From positions 11,702,092 to 11,766,091 of the forward strand of contig CM044967.1 in NCBI GenBank assembly GCA_024516035.1: DNA of 64,000 bases. Direction: 5' to 3'. The stretch comes from Bactericera cockerelli. Lineage: Eukaryota > Arthropoda > Insecta > Hemiptera > Triozidae. The translations under genes were made by a program, and so were the position numbers. How positions within the stretch are numbered: position 1 is the stretch's first letter; every line of letters begins with the position of its first letter. The notes beneath the pieces are model-generated. The model saw only the letters and a program-made list of their open reading frames with translations, made no database searches and was not told where the DNA came from. Positions 22,825 to 33,129 of this stretch are shown here, in pieces.

Positions 22825-23096
22825 TTAATTCGCATTCATCATTTTCATCACATATCCCACCCAGGAAATCTAGTTACCTTACAATACGATTTTACTTTTT
22901 ACATATTCGATAAAATGTTTTCTATGGGATCAGAAGTATGAATAAAGATGAAGTACGCACATGGGTCTTAACTCTAAAGTGGCTTTTACTTAATTTCTAC
23001 AAAAAGCTGCCATATACCTTACTCATTAAAAAAAATCTACAATAAAAAACATAGATTTTTTGTTAACTTTTGAGAAAGAGGAAGGGTAGACAAAAA

Positions 23097-23363
23097 TCAC
23101 ATTAGCACTTTGTGTAACAGAGATAGATAGTCAAGCAATGACTTTGCCATTGCCTCACTATGAAGTACATTTTCTGAATGGTTGAATGCTTTCATTATAA
23201 AAATTGCTTTACTTGGAGAGATAAAGAAATCAAAGAACTCATTGACATTAAAAGGTGGTGATAAATTTTCGAGAAAAATGTCAGAGAGAACTGGGCTAAG
23301 TTGCAGAACTGTCGGCGAGATAAAAATATATTGGTCGGTGGCGTAATCCAAGTCGGTGGTTTT
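23097..23363 (-). CDS. Candidate 3'-terminal exon, about 88 codons
   Basis: Minus-strand frame open from a possible acceptor (CCCTTGGCCAG, ending at 23364) to TGA at 23097. It includes ATDQYIFISPTVLQLSPVLS, then NVNEFFDFFISPSK, then EAMAKSLLDYLSLLHKVLM at the end. The mix of residues and non-AT-forced codons makes it one of the more protein-like frames in the window. It has no ATG near its start, so it would need upstream exons. No domain recognised and no poly(A) signal seen just downstream. It could also be a decayed transposon gene. Confidence 0.3.
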   Translation of the reverse strand, partial: KTTDLDYATDQYIFISPTVLQLSPVLSDIFLENLSPPFNVNEFFDFFISPSKAIFIMKAFNHSENVLHSEAMAKSLLDYLSLLHKVLM

Positions 23364-23502
23364 CTGGCCAAGGGTTCAATGGTTTCTATTCACAATAAGA
23401 TCGACTCCTGTTTTTATGACGTTAATCATACTCGTGTACCTACTTACATACGGTAAGACCATTGCAAAGGAGCTATGAAATGCACAGAAAATGCATAAGA
23501 CT

Positions 23503-23716
23503 GTCCCGGTAGGTCAGTGGTAAAGGTGGCACTCTGTGAATCCAGAGATTTCAGTGGTCGCGGGTTCGAAACCCAGCTGGGACATGAAAAGTTATTCTCC
23601 CATTTGGGATTTTTACCACATAATAAGACGTCTTGGGCTTACTGCTGGAATAATCGGACTTAATAGTCCTAATCGGGTACTATACTCGTAAATGAGGCGA
23701 TATTATTATTATTAAA
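23503..23716 (+). repeat. SINE family A, full-length copy
   Basis: Head starts GTCCCGGTAGGTCAGTGG and ends GCTGGGAC, so the ends pair as a tRNA acceptor stem; the B box is GGGTTCGAAACCCAG. Tail: CCCATTTGGGATTTTTACC, CTTGGGCTTACTGCTGGAAT, CCTAATCGGGTA and GCGATATTATTATTATT. It serves as the reference copy for the family here. Confidence 0.9.
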
Positions 23717-23725
23717 AGATCTGTA

Positions 23726-23901
23726 GCCCATTCCAGAAACACTTTCCACTCTAAAAATCCCCGCAGTTTCAACTGTCACACAACAAAATCTGATTATTTA
23801 TTGCGCTCAAATTAACCAATCAGAGCGCGTTGTGTGACAGTTGAAAGGGAGATTCGGAGATTTGGAGAGTATAGAAAAATAAAGTATTTCTGGAACGGGC
23901 C
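23726..23901. mobile_element. Hairpin MITE, 176 bp
   Basis: Ends GCCCATTCCAGAAACACTTT and AAAGTATTTCTGGAACGGGC are inverted repeats, with a perfect inner stem TTTCAACTGTCACACAAC / GTTGTGTGACAGTTGAAA. It abuts SINE A. A second partial copy is at 41437-41562. Confidence 0.75.
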
Positions 23902-24369
23902 ACTGTTTGACTCCTGAAGTAAAGGGACTTTTCAGTCATACCTCGGCAGTATAAACAAAGTAGTTCTATTCTATTCTATTCTATTCATAGGGGACGTTAA
24001 AATATGAAAATACCAAAGTGTTGATTGGATTTCTTCAGTGTGGATTGACAGAGACTACATTGAAACAATTTTACATTCGAAAAAAATATTTTCTTTACTG
24101 TCGCGAGTCAAAAGGAGGCTATATCTCTTGGGAGACTTTCTATAAACAGGAGCAACATGCAGTCAACTGTTTGCGTGAAATACAAATAATTGCTCATTCA
24201 TTTACACCGCTCAGGTGTGAACAATCTATGCGTGAGGTCTCAACTTGCAGGATTTGCAAGTATCAAGTAGCAGATCTGAGAGACACGTTGTGAGCCAACT
24301 GATATATTATTGGTTTGTGTGTTTAATAATTTTGCTGAGGTGGCGTGTGATTTTGCTGAATCTTCTGCG

Positions 24370-24510
24370 AAGTCAAAACAGAAAAATGTGAGAAGTTCTA
24401 CTAGCTGTACATGACAGTACATGAATATCAAAACCTGGACATCTGTTTCGAGCTTATGTGCTCTCATCAGCAGGTAATAGTTCTGAATATCCATGCCATC
24501 AATAACAACT
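24370..24510 (+). repeat. Interspersed repeat family G
   Basis: Contains GTCAAAACAGAAAAATGTGAG, AAGTTCTACTAGCTGTACAT, ATGAATATCAAAACCTGGAC, CTGTTTCGAGCTTATGTGCT and ATCCATGCCA. The same order occurs at 34005-34115, and its first part at 39722-39750 and 59228-59262. Confidence 0.65.
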
Positions 24511-24920
24511 CTATTTTATTCAGGATAAACAGGTTATTATGAAAATTGTGGCAGGCATACTCTTAATAAAACAAAAAAATAGCGCATACCATATAGTACC
24601 ATACACATTTTGTGTTTTCAGCCGCCCAGTCGGAATATTTGTGCCCTTCTCTGGAGTAGTCTGGAGCACTCTTATAAAATGACAGATTGTGTCGTGGGGA
24701 ATTACTAGCTCGATTCATTTAGCAGAAAGTAGAGAGCTCATGGGGCGCTCTAATGAAGAGCTCTTGCTTGCTCTTTTGATTTAGTATGGAAAAGATGCGC
24801 GTGCTCTCTAGAATTTTACAAGGTAAATTTATTATTGAGATAGGTACATAGGTATTCAATTCATATTATTTGCCATATTAGATAGGTGAGTTAAGTAGAT
24901 ACTTTCTTATACTGGGCGAG

Positions 24921-25118
24921 TAATATAATAATAATAATATCGCCTTATTTATACTGCCCGATTAGGACTATTATTCCAGCAGTAAGCCCAAGACGCATTA
25001 TCATGTAGTAAAAATCCCAAATGGGAGTTTAACTTGTCATCCGGCTGGGTTTCGAACCCGCGACCTCTGGTATCTCTGGATTCACAGAGTGCCGCCTTTA
25101 CCACTGAGCTACCGGGAC
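24921..25118 (-). repeat. SINE family A, full-length copy
   Basis: Reverse copy of the 23503 element, ending in CTACCGGGAC. It lies 20 bp from a family D SINE in the same orientation. Confidence 0.88.
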
Positions 25119-25138
25119 ACTTAATAACAATATCACTC

Positions 25139-25310
25139 TTTAGTGGAAGGTAATCATCAGGCGAGGTTAATGCTCAAAGCATTTTCTACCACCTAACCCT
25201 CAGAGTCTTATTATTATGTGGTCACAGAATCAAATCAACGAGGAAAAGTCCATGCATTATATGAGATTCGAACCAACGGACTAGTGCTTTGACCTCTCAA
25301 CCATCAGTGC
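25139..25310 (-). repeat. SINE family D
   Basis: TTAGTGGAAGGTAATCATCA, GGCGAGGTTAATGCTCAAAG, TTCTACCACCTAACCCTCAG, TTATGTGGTCACAGAATCAA, and B-box complement GAGATTCGAACCAACGG. Confidence 0.82.
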
Positions 25311-25314
25311 ATGT

Positions 25315-27145
25315 TAAATTCTATGTAAGAGTATGCACAAAATTTTTGTTCATTTAACAATCAGCATGCTCTTATAAAACGAATTTTATTTTATTTTTTA
25401 AATACTACTGAGGTACCCTATGTGTTGGAGTTCAGATTTAATTAGGTATACTCATAAATAATATAATTTTACCATGTCAGGAATACATAAAAATAACCGT
25501 TTAAACCACTATAGGGTTAACACATCTTCTACGGTTTTCTTCCACACTGAGAAGAATACTTGCTTTTCTGACCATGCTCTTACACTCTTCTAGTGAAGTT
25601 CTTGATTAATTTCTTCATTAAAGAGATGAAAAATAACCAAAGCTTACAAATTTCTTACACAGTTAATCATTTATGTATGCCACAGAATGACACCTAACAT
25701 ATTAGTAAGAGACAGAAGGTGAATAATTAGCTACCACAGCTAATATCATATTCCGTATTTTGTTTGTCTAAGAAATGAAACATGAGATATTTATTCCTGA
25801 AAAAGAGAAAAAAAATCCTGTTTCTAGATACGTAGGTTTATTACACATGACATTCCATAGTTATAGATTAATGTTATAATTTAGAAGTATGTAAGTATGT
25901 TTAAGCATCAATAGCAATAACTGAACTACCAAATTAAAAAAAAAAACTTTAAAAGGACATGTGTCAAACAATTTTCTAGAAATTTAAGGTTCATAAGCTT
26001 ATTTTTCTATTTTTTTTATCCTTGTGAAATTACACAAATACACATAAAGGGAATTGGTAAGAAGGTAATGTTGATAGGTACTACGTATAAAACAGCACAT
26101 CAAAGACGTATGTGGGTATGAGCACATAAAGCTTGGCTAGGATGAAGCTAATTTAATAATAAAATCTTAATTGCATTTATAAACGCGCTTTTTCTAATAT
26201 TTATTTACTCATTTCCAGCTTGGTCGAAGCCCAATGAAATCCAGTTATTCCATTCTGAAGTCAGTTTTATAATAAGATACCCGGCCATTTGTCTTTTTAT
26301 CCTAACTGGCGCCCTTCTGAGATCCAACTCTATGAATATGAAACAGAAAATACTGGTTTCTATCTCCGCACTGACATTCGACAAATCTTTTTAACACCCA
26401 GAGATATCCGAAACGTTTTGTTTTATATTTTATCTTCGACTTGAAAACCCAAGAAACTTATTTGTTCTTTTTCTAACCATCTTGCATCCATAATATACAT
26501 AAATATTTCACTGCACTGACAATAAAGCGTTCGAAGAGCAAAAGTCCTTAAGAAATAATTACCAACAGATATTTTAAATTAAATTGAGCAAAGTTCGAAG
26601 TACTTAGAATTTTATTGCTCACCCAGGTTTTCAGAGGAAGTTGAGATCTTTATTTTCATCATGTTTAACTTTTTGGGTCCAACACTTGTAATATTACTGT
26701 TTTCCGCTTTAAAAAATCTCCAAAAAAGGAGCCGCTCCCCCAAATAAAACTAGATAAACCTTATCTAGCAACAGTAAAGTTGCAATTATTATTATTTGCT
26801 ACAGAGGTCCTTTCCTTCTTGATCGATTGTTTAGAAAAATCATGAACTCTTCTTATTAGAGTCACAAGAACCGGGAGAAGCTATCACCAAGATAGGCTGT
26901 GAAAATTCTGCGATGCCAAGAAACTTTTGGCATAATGGGACTACCTGTTTTGTCCTGACGGTTTAAAAAAAGCAAGTATACTTATATTGGACATTCCAAC
27001 ATTCTAGTAAAAACTAATTTCCGTCAGAAATAAAAGCACTCACAATTCGATACATTCGAGATTTTCCTAAAAGTTTGTTTTCTATGAGTTTTGCTCCCAT
27101 TTCCTAAAAAGTAACGAGCTCATACAACTGTTGGATAGTTGTGAT
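25315..27145. other. No gene seen
   Basis: AT-rich sequence with no open frame worth listing and no repeat family recognised. Confidence 0.5.
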
Positions 27146-27148
27146 ATA

Positions 27149-27752
27149 CAGAGTGTCCACTTTTAATGTGCGCCATAGGAAAAATACATGTAAAAACAGT
27201 TTTTCTTGTCTCAAAAGTCGCCATTAAGTATTTTAACTAAACCAAATATGTTTACTCATGTATTTTTATCTGAAGAATCCACTGGTGGTAATTTCATACA
27301 CCTGGGAGTTACAGTTAAAAAGTTAAGGGTTCGAAATCCGAGAAATGTGTTATGTTTGAAACTCAACATTTTTGTACAATTGGATACTCTATTTTATGTA
27401 TTTTTTCACGAGAAATCGATTGGTAATATTTTCAATTACCTGGGGTTTACAGTCAAAAAGTTCTGGGTTCGAAACCGAGTAATTGCGTTGTGTTTGAAAC
27501 TCAATATTTTCGTACACCTGGATACCTACCTGGTTTCTGGTTTTACTAACTGTTATACCCTATTTTAGCATTCTTTAACTTTATTTGTGTATTTTTTCAA
27601 TAGATATAACGATTTCTACTTCTTTTGTCCGAAAAAGACCTACTGAAAAAAGGCGTGTTTTAAACTTGAATTCATGACTTTGTAAAAAAGGACAACTGAT
27701 TATCAGTTTATGGGTAGGTACTTACTGATATTGAAGTTAGATTCGATTTTCA
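27149..27752 (+). repeat. Left arm of the mariner-type element
   Basis: Includes two direct repeats of 138-bp period (about 27240-27390 and 27391-27530), each with an ATTTT-loop, GTTACAGTTAAAAAGTT / TTTACAGTCAAAAAGTT, GGGTTCGAAA and GTTTGAAACTCAA. The 120-codon frame is mirrored in the other arm and is probably not a real gene. Confidence 0.9.
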
Positions 27753-27803
27753 GACAAATCTAGTTTAAATCTGACACACGCTCCCAATTTTCAAAACTCA
27801 CGG

Positions 27804-28414
27804 ATGTGGGCCAAAGAAAATCCTCTACTCTTGGTACAGCCTCATACTCAGTACCCACAAAAAGTAAACGTGTGGGCAGGAATAGTAGGTCAACACATTC
27901 TTCTTCTTCTTCTTCTTCTTCTTCTTCTTTTACTCTGTCTTATCCCGCTCAAGCAGGGTCGACGTTGTTCAACCTCATAGTTGAGGTTGATTGGTTTTGG
28001 CACATTTTTTACGGCTGAATGCCCTTCCTATTGGTTATTGGTCCTGAATCACAAATGTTGTTGGTGAAAGAGAATTTTTTTTCAAATGGACGGTTGTCCA
28101 GCCCACAACTCAAGATTAGTCAAAGAGTTTTTAAAGCAGCATTTCCAGGAAGGGTGATAGCTCACAATGGTGATATTGATTGGGCAGCAAGATCACCCGA
28201 TCTATCCCCAAATGATTTTTTCTTTGGGGTTACCTAAAAGCAATACTTTATCACGAAGGTAAAACATACCCCAATGTAGAGGCATTGAAAGATGCCATCA
28301 CCCAAGCATGCAACAACATAACAGCACGTCAATTGGCAAATGTTCTCAATGAATTTTACGACAGATTGGGATATTGTGTTGCTGCTGATGGAGATATCTT
28401 TGAAAATCGAATCT
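27804..28414 (+). pseudogene. Broken mariner/IS630-like transposase C-terminal region
   Basis: Pieces in order: MWAKENPLLLVQPHTQYPQK then VNVWAGIVGQH (27804-27898), IGPESQ from 28037, RVFKAAFPGRVIAHNGDIDW then AARSPDLSPNDFFFG (to about 28227), and, after a one-base frame change, GYLKAILYHEGKTYPNVEAL to DRLGYCVAADGDIFENRI and a TAA stop at 28414. The SPDLSPNDFF motif is where IS630/Tc1/mariner transposases carry the third catalytic Asp (family knowledge). The N-terminal DNA-binding half is missing. A CTT-headed repeat interrupts it at 27900-28036, so it cannot make an active enzyme. Confidence 0.8.
27900..28036 (+). repeat. CTT-headed repeat inserted in the transposase relic
   Basis: (CTT)10 or so, then TTTTACTCTGTCTTATCCCG, CTCAAGCAGGGTCGACGTTG and TTTTTTACGGCTGAATGCCC. 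The transposase homology resumes on the far side at IGPE as if nothing had been lost, so this is an insertion. Confidence 0.65.
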
Positions 28415-29018
28415 AACTTCAATATCAGTAAGTAAACTGATTTAGTAAGTAAACCATAAACTGATTATCAGTTGTCCTTTTTTACAAAGTCATGAATTCA
28501 AGTTTAAAACACGCCTTTTTTCAGTAGGTCTTCTTCGGACAAAAGAAGCAGAAATCGTTATATCTATTGAAAAAATACACAAATAAAGTTAAAGAATGCT
28601 AAAATAGGGTATAACAGTTAGTAAAACCAGAAACCAGGTAGGTATCCAGGTGTACGAAAATATTGAGTTTCAAACACAACGCAATTACTCGGTTTCGAAC
28701 CCAGAACTTTTTGACTGTAAACCCCAGGTAATTGAAAATATTACCAATCAATTTCTCGTGAAAAAATACATAAAATAGAGTATCCCATTGTACAAAAATG
28801 TTGAGTTTCAAACATAACACATTTCTCGGATTTTGAACCCTTAACTTTTTAACTGTAACTCCCAGGTGTATGAAATTACCACCAGTGGATTCTTCAGATA
28901 AAAATACATGAGTTAACATATTTGGTTTAATTAAAATACTTAATGGCGACTTTTGAGACAAGAAAAACTGTTTTTACATGTATTTTTCCTATGGCGCACA
29001 TTAAAAGTGGACACTCTG
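28401..29018 (-). repeat. Right arm of the mariner-type element
   Basis: Inverted copy of 27149-27752, about 14-17 bp longer because of a small duplication (AGTAAGTAAAC-like) near 28425-28450. The transposase stop codon lies just inside the arm. Confidence 0.9.
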
Positions 29019-29070
29019 TATATGGTAAAACTGACTCATCTATTAGAAATTCACATTAAAATTAACGTAA

Positions 29071-29190
29071 CACCTAAAGGGAATCACTTCTCGCCCATCA
29101 GAGTGGAGGTATACTAACGGAATGGGCAAGCTACAAAACAGACCAAAAGCAAAAAAAAAAAAAATAGACTGTGAAGAAAAGCTACAACAA
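29071..29190 (+). repeat. SINE family B, 3' fragment
   Basis: ATCACTTCTCGCCCATCAGA, GTGGAGGTATACTAACGG, GCTACAAAACAGACC, then an A-rich end. The tRNA-like head is missing. Confidence 0.7.
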
Positions 29191-29194
29191 AAAT

Positions 29195-30750
29195 ACAGTA
29201 ATGCGAATGCTTGTGTTTTACCTGAAAATCGTCCTGGTCATGTAAGGGCAGGTTCAACAAAACACCTAAATCTATAAAACCAAAGTATAAATTCAAATGG
29301 AAGCTATGTGCTGACCCATTCCCCGCAAACATTCCTGATCGGATCTCCGAGGTTGATTTAAAACACAAGAGAATAAAAAAAGAATCAAATTGTTATTAAG
29401 AAATTTATAGTTAGCAAAAAAAGAAGAATGCCAAATCTCAGAGGAATGATCGGACTCGTGAAAAATACCATTTTTTCGCAACTTCAAATTTTCAATTTAT
29501 CAGTGGCCCAATCGAAATGAAATAAAGTGCAAAAATCTCAAGGCTGCAATATTTTTAACCAAAATATTCTCTTCGATGAAACTTTAATGAGATGACAAAT
29601 ATAAATGACGATTACGAATCTTTTGACACTCATGTGGGGGCAGGATTACCAAAATTCTGACAAATGCTTTGTAACTATCATGGGAAAGTAACATTTACCT
29701 AACTCAACGACCTGTGGTATGTTGTCTGCATGATTTTACGATGCAAAAACTAATAAATCCAATAGTAGTAAGCATTTAGCACCCAAAATATACAAGCTGA
29801 TAGAAAAATTTCTTGCTTATAGTACAAGTAAAAATGATCATTTAAATTCTCATCAACTTTTTATAATATTGTTCCGGTACATTTAGCGTTTTATACAAAG
29901 AGTAATTGACATTACACTTCAATACTATGAATATTGGCTCAAATAGTCTACACAAAATCTGTTCTTTCTTACTGATCCCTCTTCGAGTGTTTTGCGCTGT
30001 GCACTATTAACACTCTGCATGATAAAATTGGTCAACATTCCAATAGGTTCCGTGATACCTAACCAATGGTGTGCCAGAACGTTTAACTGTTAAATGGTCT
30101 GAATATATGCATGCCTGTCTTCAATATTATTTTTATTAATCAATTATCTTTCGATTGGAAGGCAATAAACGTTGATTCAATGAAGAATGAGACGAATTAA
30201 TTTATTCATTGAGCAGAGAAAAATCACACCTTTCACGAGATCGTTAAAATCGATTTGATTACTAATCAACTCATTAACACCCAGTGTTTAGCGTAAGTCA
30301 TAAAAACACTACAATTTCACTTCATCAACGTGTCGAGGATGTGTTACCAGGCTATCATTGATGGTGATCTTGTAGACATTGATTTATTCAAACTGGTTTA
30401 CTAGGGCGAATAGTCCCATGAAAACACCAGCGAAGTTGGTTTGTAAGCAAACTTCTATCAATAGTATCAATAAGACTACATACATATTTAGCAAGCCATT
30501 TATCTCTTCTTCTAGCTTCAATGCAGAAAATTCCGGTGAGGTTTTGCGATGTGTTTGTATCTCATTTTATTTATCTTTATTGGTACATTTGCAAATGAAT
30601 GTATTCCTACCTATATTGGACAGTTGATTTGTAAATAATTATAAAGTAAAAATTAATATTTCAAGTGCAATATCGAGTCCGATTGAAGGTTTGCTATTCA
30701 CTCCCTGTCTAAATTTCCTCTTCCAGTGAGACTCCTCATCTAGAACCATT
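29195..30750. other. No gene seen
   Basis: AT-rich. Short frames at 29114-29487 (minus) and 30379-30627 (plus) have no domains. Confidence 0.5.
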
Positions 30751-30755
30751 CAGCT

Positions 30756-30757
<2 letters not shown>

Positions 30758-30795
<38 letters not shown>

Positions 30796-31055
30796 TGGGG
30801 TTTAACGTCGCTTTCAACTGCCATGGTCATATCACGACGGGGGTTTTACCCTCCATTCGCAGGAAACTCACAAACCTGCTACTCACATTGACCTCACCCA
30901 GCCTGAGTGGGGCCGGGAAAAGCCAGCGTCACGAGAATTAGAATTTGAATGGTCACCCATCCAAGTCTTAACCTCGCTGGATGTCGCTTAACTTCGGTGT
31001 TCTGAAGGGAACCGGTGTATTCAACATGCCATCGACGCTGGCAGAGGGGCAGTTA
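30758..31055 (-). repeat. 5S-rRNA-derived SINE, longest copy
   Basis: On the minus strand the head reads like 5S rRNA: CATGTTGAATACACCGGTTC, CACCGAAGTTAAGC, CCAGCGAGGTTAAGACTTGG and ATGGGTGACC, which includes the A-box and C-box promoter elements of 5S genes. The body has GGCCCCACTCAGGCTGGGTG and CGAATGGAGGGTAAAACCCC, and a tail GCGACGTTAAACCCCACTT ending in poly(A) (poly(T) on this strand). This is a SINE3-type architecture. Confidence 0.92.
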
Positions 31056-31798
31056 GTTATTAACTTTAGTTCAAAAATCAAAATTCAATTAAATTTCCTC
31101 CTTGTTTAATTATTTTGAATCAAGACATCATAAAAATTGCTTTGGATGCATTCGAATACATCAACAATTATTAGAATAGATTATCTTCTTAAGAAATTTC
31201 AATTTCAAATGTCATTGTAATCATCCAATTTCTTGCCCGCCCGTGTGAATTCATTATGATGTTTGTCTACTCGATGATAGCATAAATTATTCTAAAAATC
31301 TTGTATTTTGATGGATAAAATAGACCCGTAACTAAGAGATGGTTAGAAGGGTTTAAGGGTCTGAAACTCTGAACCCATCAAATATTATTTAAAACAAATT
31401 AAAAGATAGGTTTTGGGGTAATTTTGAGAAATTTCCTTCTACTATTTTCAGAGTAAGACTGGACAAGTTATGGCCGAAAACGATTAATATCCATCCATTT
31501 TCCTATAAGAAAAAACCTTTTAAAATTTGGGGAAGGATGAATGATGTCCTCCCCCGAAAACACGACCCTGAAAATCGGAGGAACCATGTCTAAATATGGA
31601 ATTTGGACATTTATTTAATGCTCATAAAGCTGTCAGTCTGTCTGTGGATAACATATTTATTTCCTCATACGTGAACTCAGTTTAGACTGGCGATGTTACC
31701 AGTAATTTCATCAATTTTTTTCTTAGTTAAATCATCTTTTATACGAAACAAACAATTTAATGAAACGTTACTACACATAGTACAAATAAGTAGGTATG

Positions 31799-32625
31799 CA
31801 GTATGTTTCAGAAAAGGTGGTCACCCCCTCGTAACTTTTGAACGCGACGGAATTTTTCAATTCTGTAAAGTTCTAAGTATAGGAAGTGCCCTATGGCCCA
31901 TCCTGTGGTCATATTTATTTTTGGCCCCATTCGGCCCTTCCGGCTTTTAGGCCATATTTTTTCACTTTTCTCGCGAATTTTAAATGGAATGCTATATTTT
32001 TTATTCCTGTTAATTAAAGTCCACGTTAGGTTGAGTATAATGAGCTTTTAAAATTTTCAAAAACCTTATCAGGGGCGGAGCTAGTAGGGTGCAAGTTTCA
32101 AAACTGTTACACGCTGTATTTCAGCGTTAGTTAGATTTTTTAGTACTTTTTCTATTTTCATAGGTTCAAAATATTGTTTTACACCATATGAAATCAAAAA
32201 AATATTCTTGTTTACTTCTAATCAGGGTCATAGTAAGGTTTTTGTAAAAGTACTTTTTTTCTCACGTCAATTTTTCCGTAAATTATTGGTGTTCTCGAAA
32301 TTGGCATTTTTAGAGGTGAAAGTCTGCAGTGACATATGTTTTTTAAGCTTGAAATCGAAAGTAAACTTAACGGAGAAGCGATTAAGATCATAAAAAAAGC
32401 CATTTAACCTGCTAGTTTTTTCACGACAGTGTCCGGTAAAATGGGTGAATTTCGTATTGGATTTTTTTTTGTTGAGGAAACACAATTGGCATAGAAAATA
32501 AATAATATCTAATAAGGGAATAATACTTCAATAAACATAACTAAATGCGAAATTAAATGAAAATTATTTCTTCTAAATCAGTGCCGGATATTTTTTTTTT
32601 TTTTTTTTCTCTCTCTCTTTTTTTC
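31799..32625 (+). repeat. Left arm of fold-back element
   Basis: Inverted copy of 33130-33946, with matching positions (frame at 32208-32393 mirrors 33353-33538). The inner end is a T/CT-rich tract. Confidence 0.88.
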
Positions 32626-32764
32626 ACTTTTCGAAGTTCAAGTTGTATCAAAAATAATTATCGGATAATGCTGCTTCTAAAGTCGGCCTAGGGGTCCCTT
32701 AGTGAGACAATTTTAGTTGGTAAAATCTGTAGAAAACACATTGTCAATCATTCTGGAGTCAGTC

Positions 32765-32992
32765 CAATGGCGCTTTGAATGCAACGATTCTTGTAGGATC
32801 ACCGAAGTTAAGCAACGACCAGCGAGGAGAAGACTTCGTGATGCTGGCATTCCGGCCTAACCCAGGCTGGGTGAGATAAATGTGTTTAGCAGGTTGGTGA
32901 GTTCTTGCGAATGGAGGGTAACACCCCCGTTATGATATGACCATGCAGTTGAAACGCGATATTAAATCCAAATTAAAAAAAAAAAAAAAAAA
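32765..32992 (+). repeat. 5S-derived SINE nested in the fold-back element
   Basis: GGATCACCGAAGTTAAGCAA, CCAGCGAGGAGAAGACTTCG, CAGGCTGGGTGAGATAAATG, GCGAATGGAGGGTAACACCC and GAAACGCGATATTAAATCC, then poly(A). The 5S head is shorter and more diverged than at 30758-31055. Confidence 0.88.
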
Positions 32993-33129
32993 TCTTACTG
33001 GTGTTGCTAGTAATGAATACCAGGTCTCTAAAGAAAAATCTAACTATCTCGAAATTTAAGAGAAAAAAATACCAGGTCAAGTACCAAACTCTTGAGGGTG
33101 AAAATTAAACCAATTCAATTATTATAAAG

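Larger units (their letters stand above)
27149..29018. mobile_element. Tc1/mariner-type element with about 600-bp terminal inverted repeats
   Basis: Left end CAGAGTGTCCACTTTTAATG (27149) and right end CATTAAAAGTGGACACTCTG (29018) are exact inverted repeats flanked on both sides by TA, the mariner-type target duplication. The arms run 27149-27752 and 28401-29018. The 120-codon frames in the two arms differ at only five residues. Between the arms is a broken transposase-like gene. Such very long arms around a short core are unusual for mariner. Confidence 0.88.

Noticed and set aside
23503..23585. Genuine tRNA gene with paired GTCCCGG ends
   Set aside because: No usable anticodon arm, and the same head-plus-tail unit recurs six more times in the window.
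27206..27568. 120-codon frame duplicated in inverted orientation at 28599-28961
   Set aside because: Mirrored because it lies in both arms of the mariner-type element; it also contains the 138-bp direct repeats. The arm-to-arm similarity is explained by the inverted repeat, not by coding constraint.
30955..31050. Genuine 5S rRNA gene
   Set aside because: Truncated relative to 5S rRNA and fused to a repeated body and poly(A) tail.
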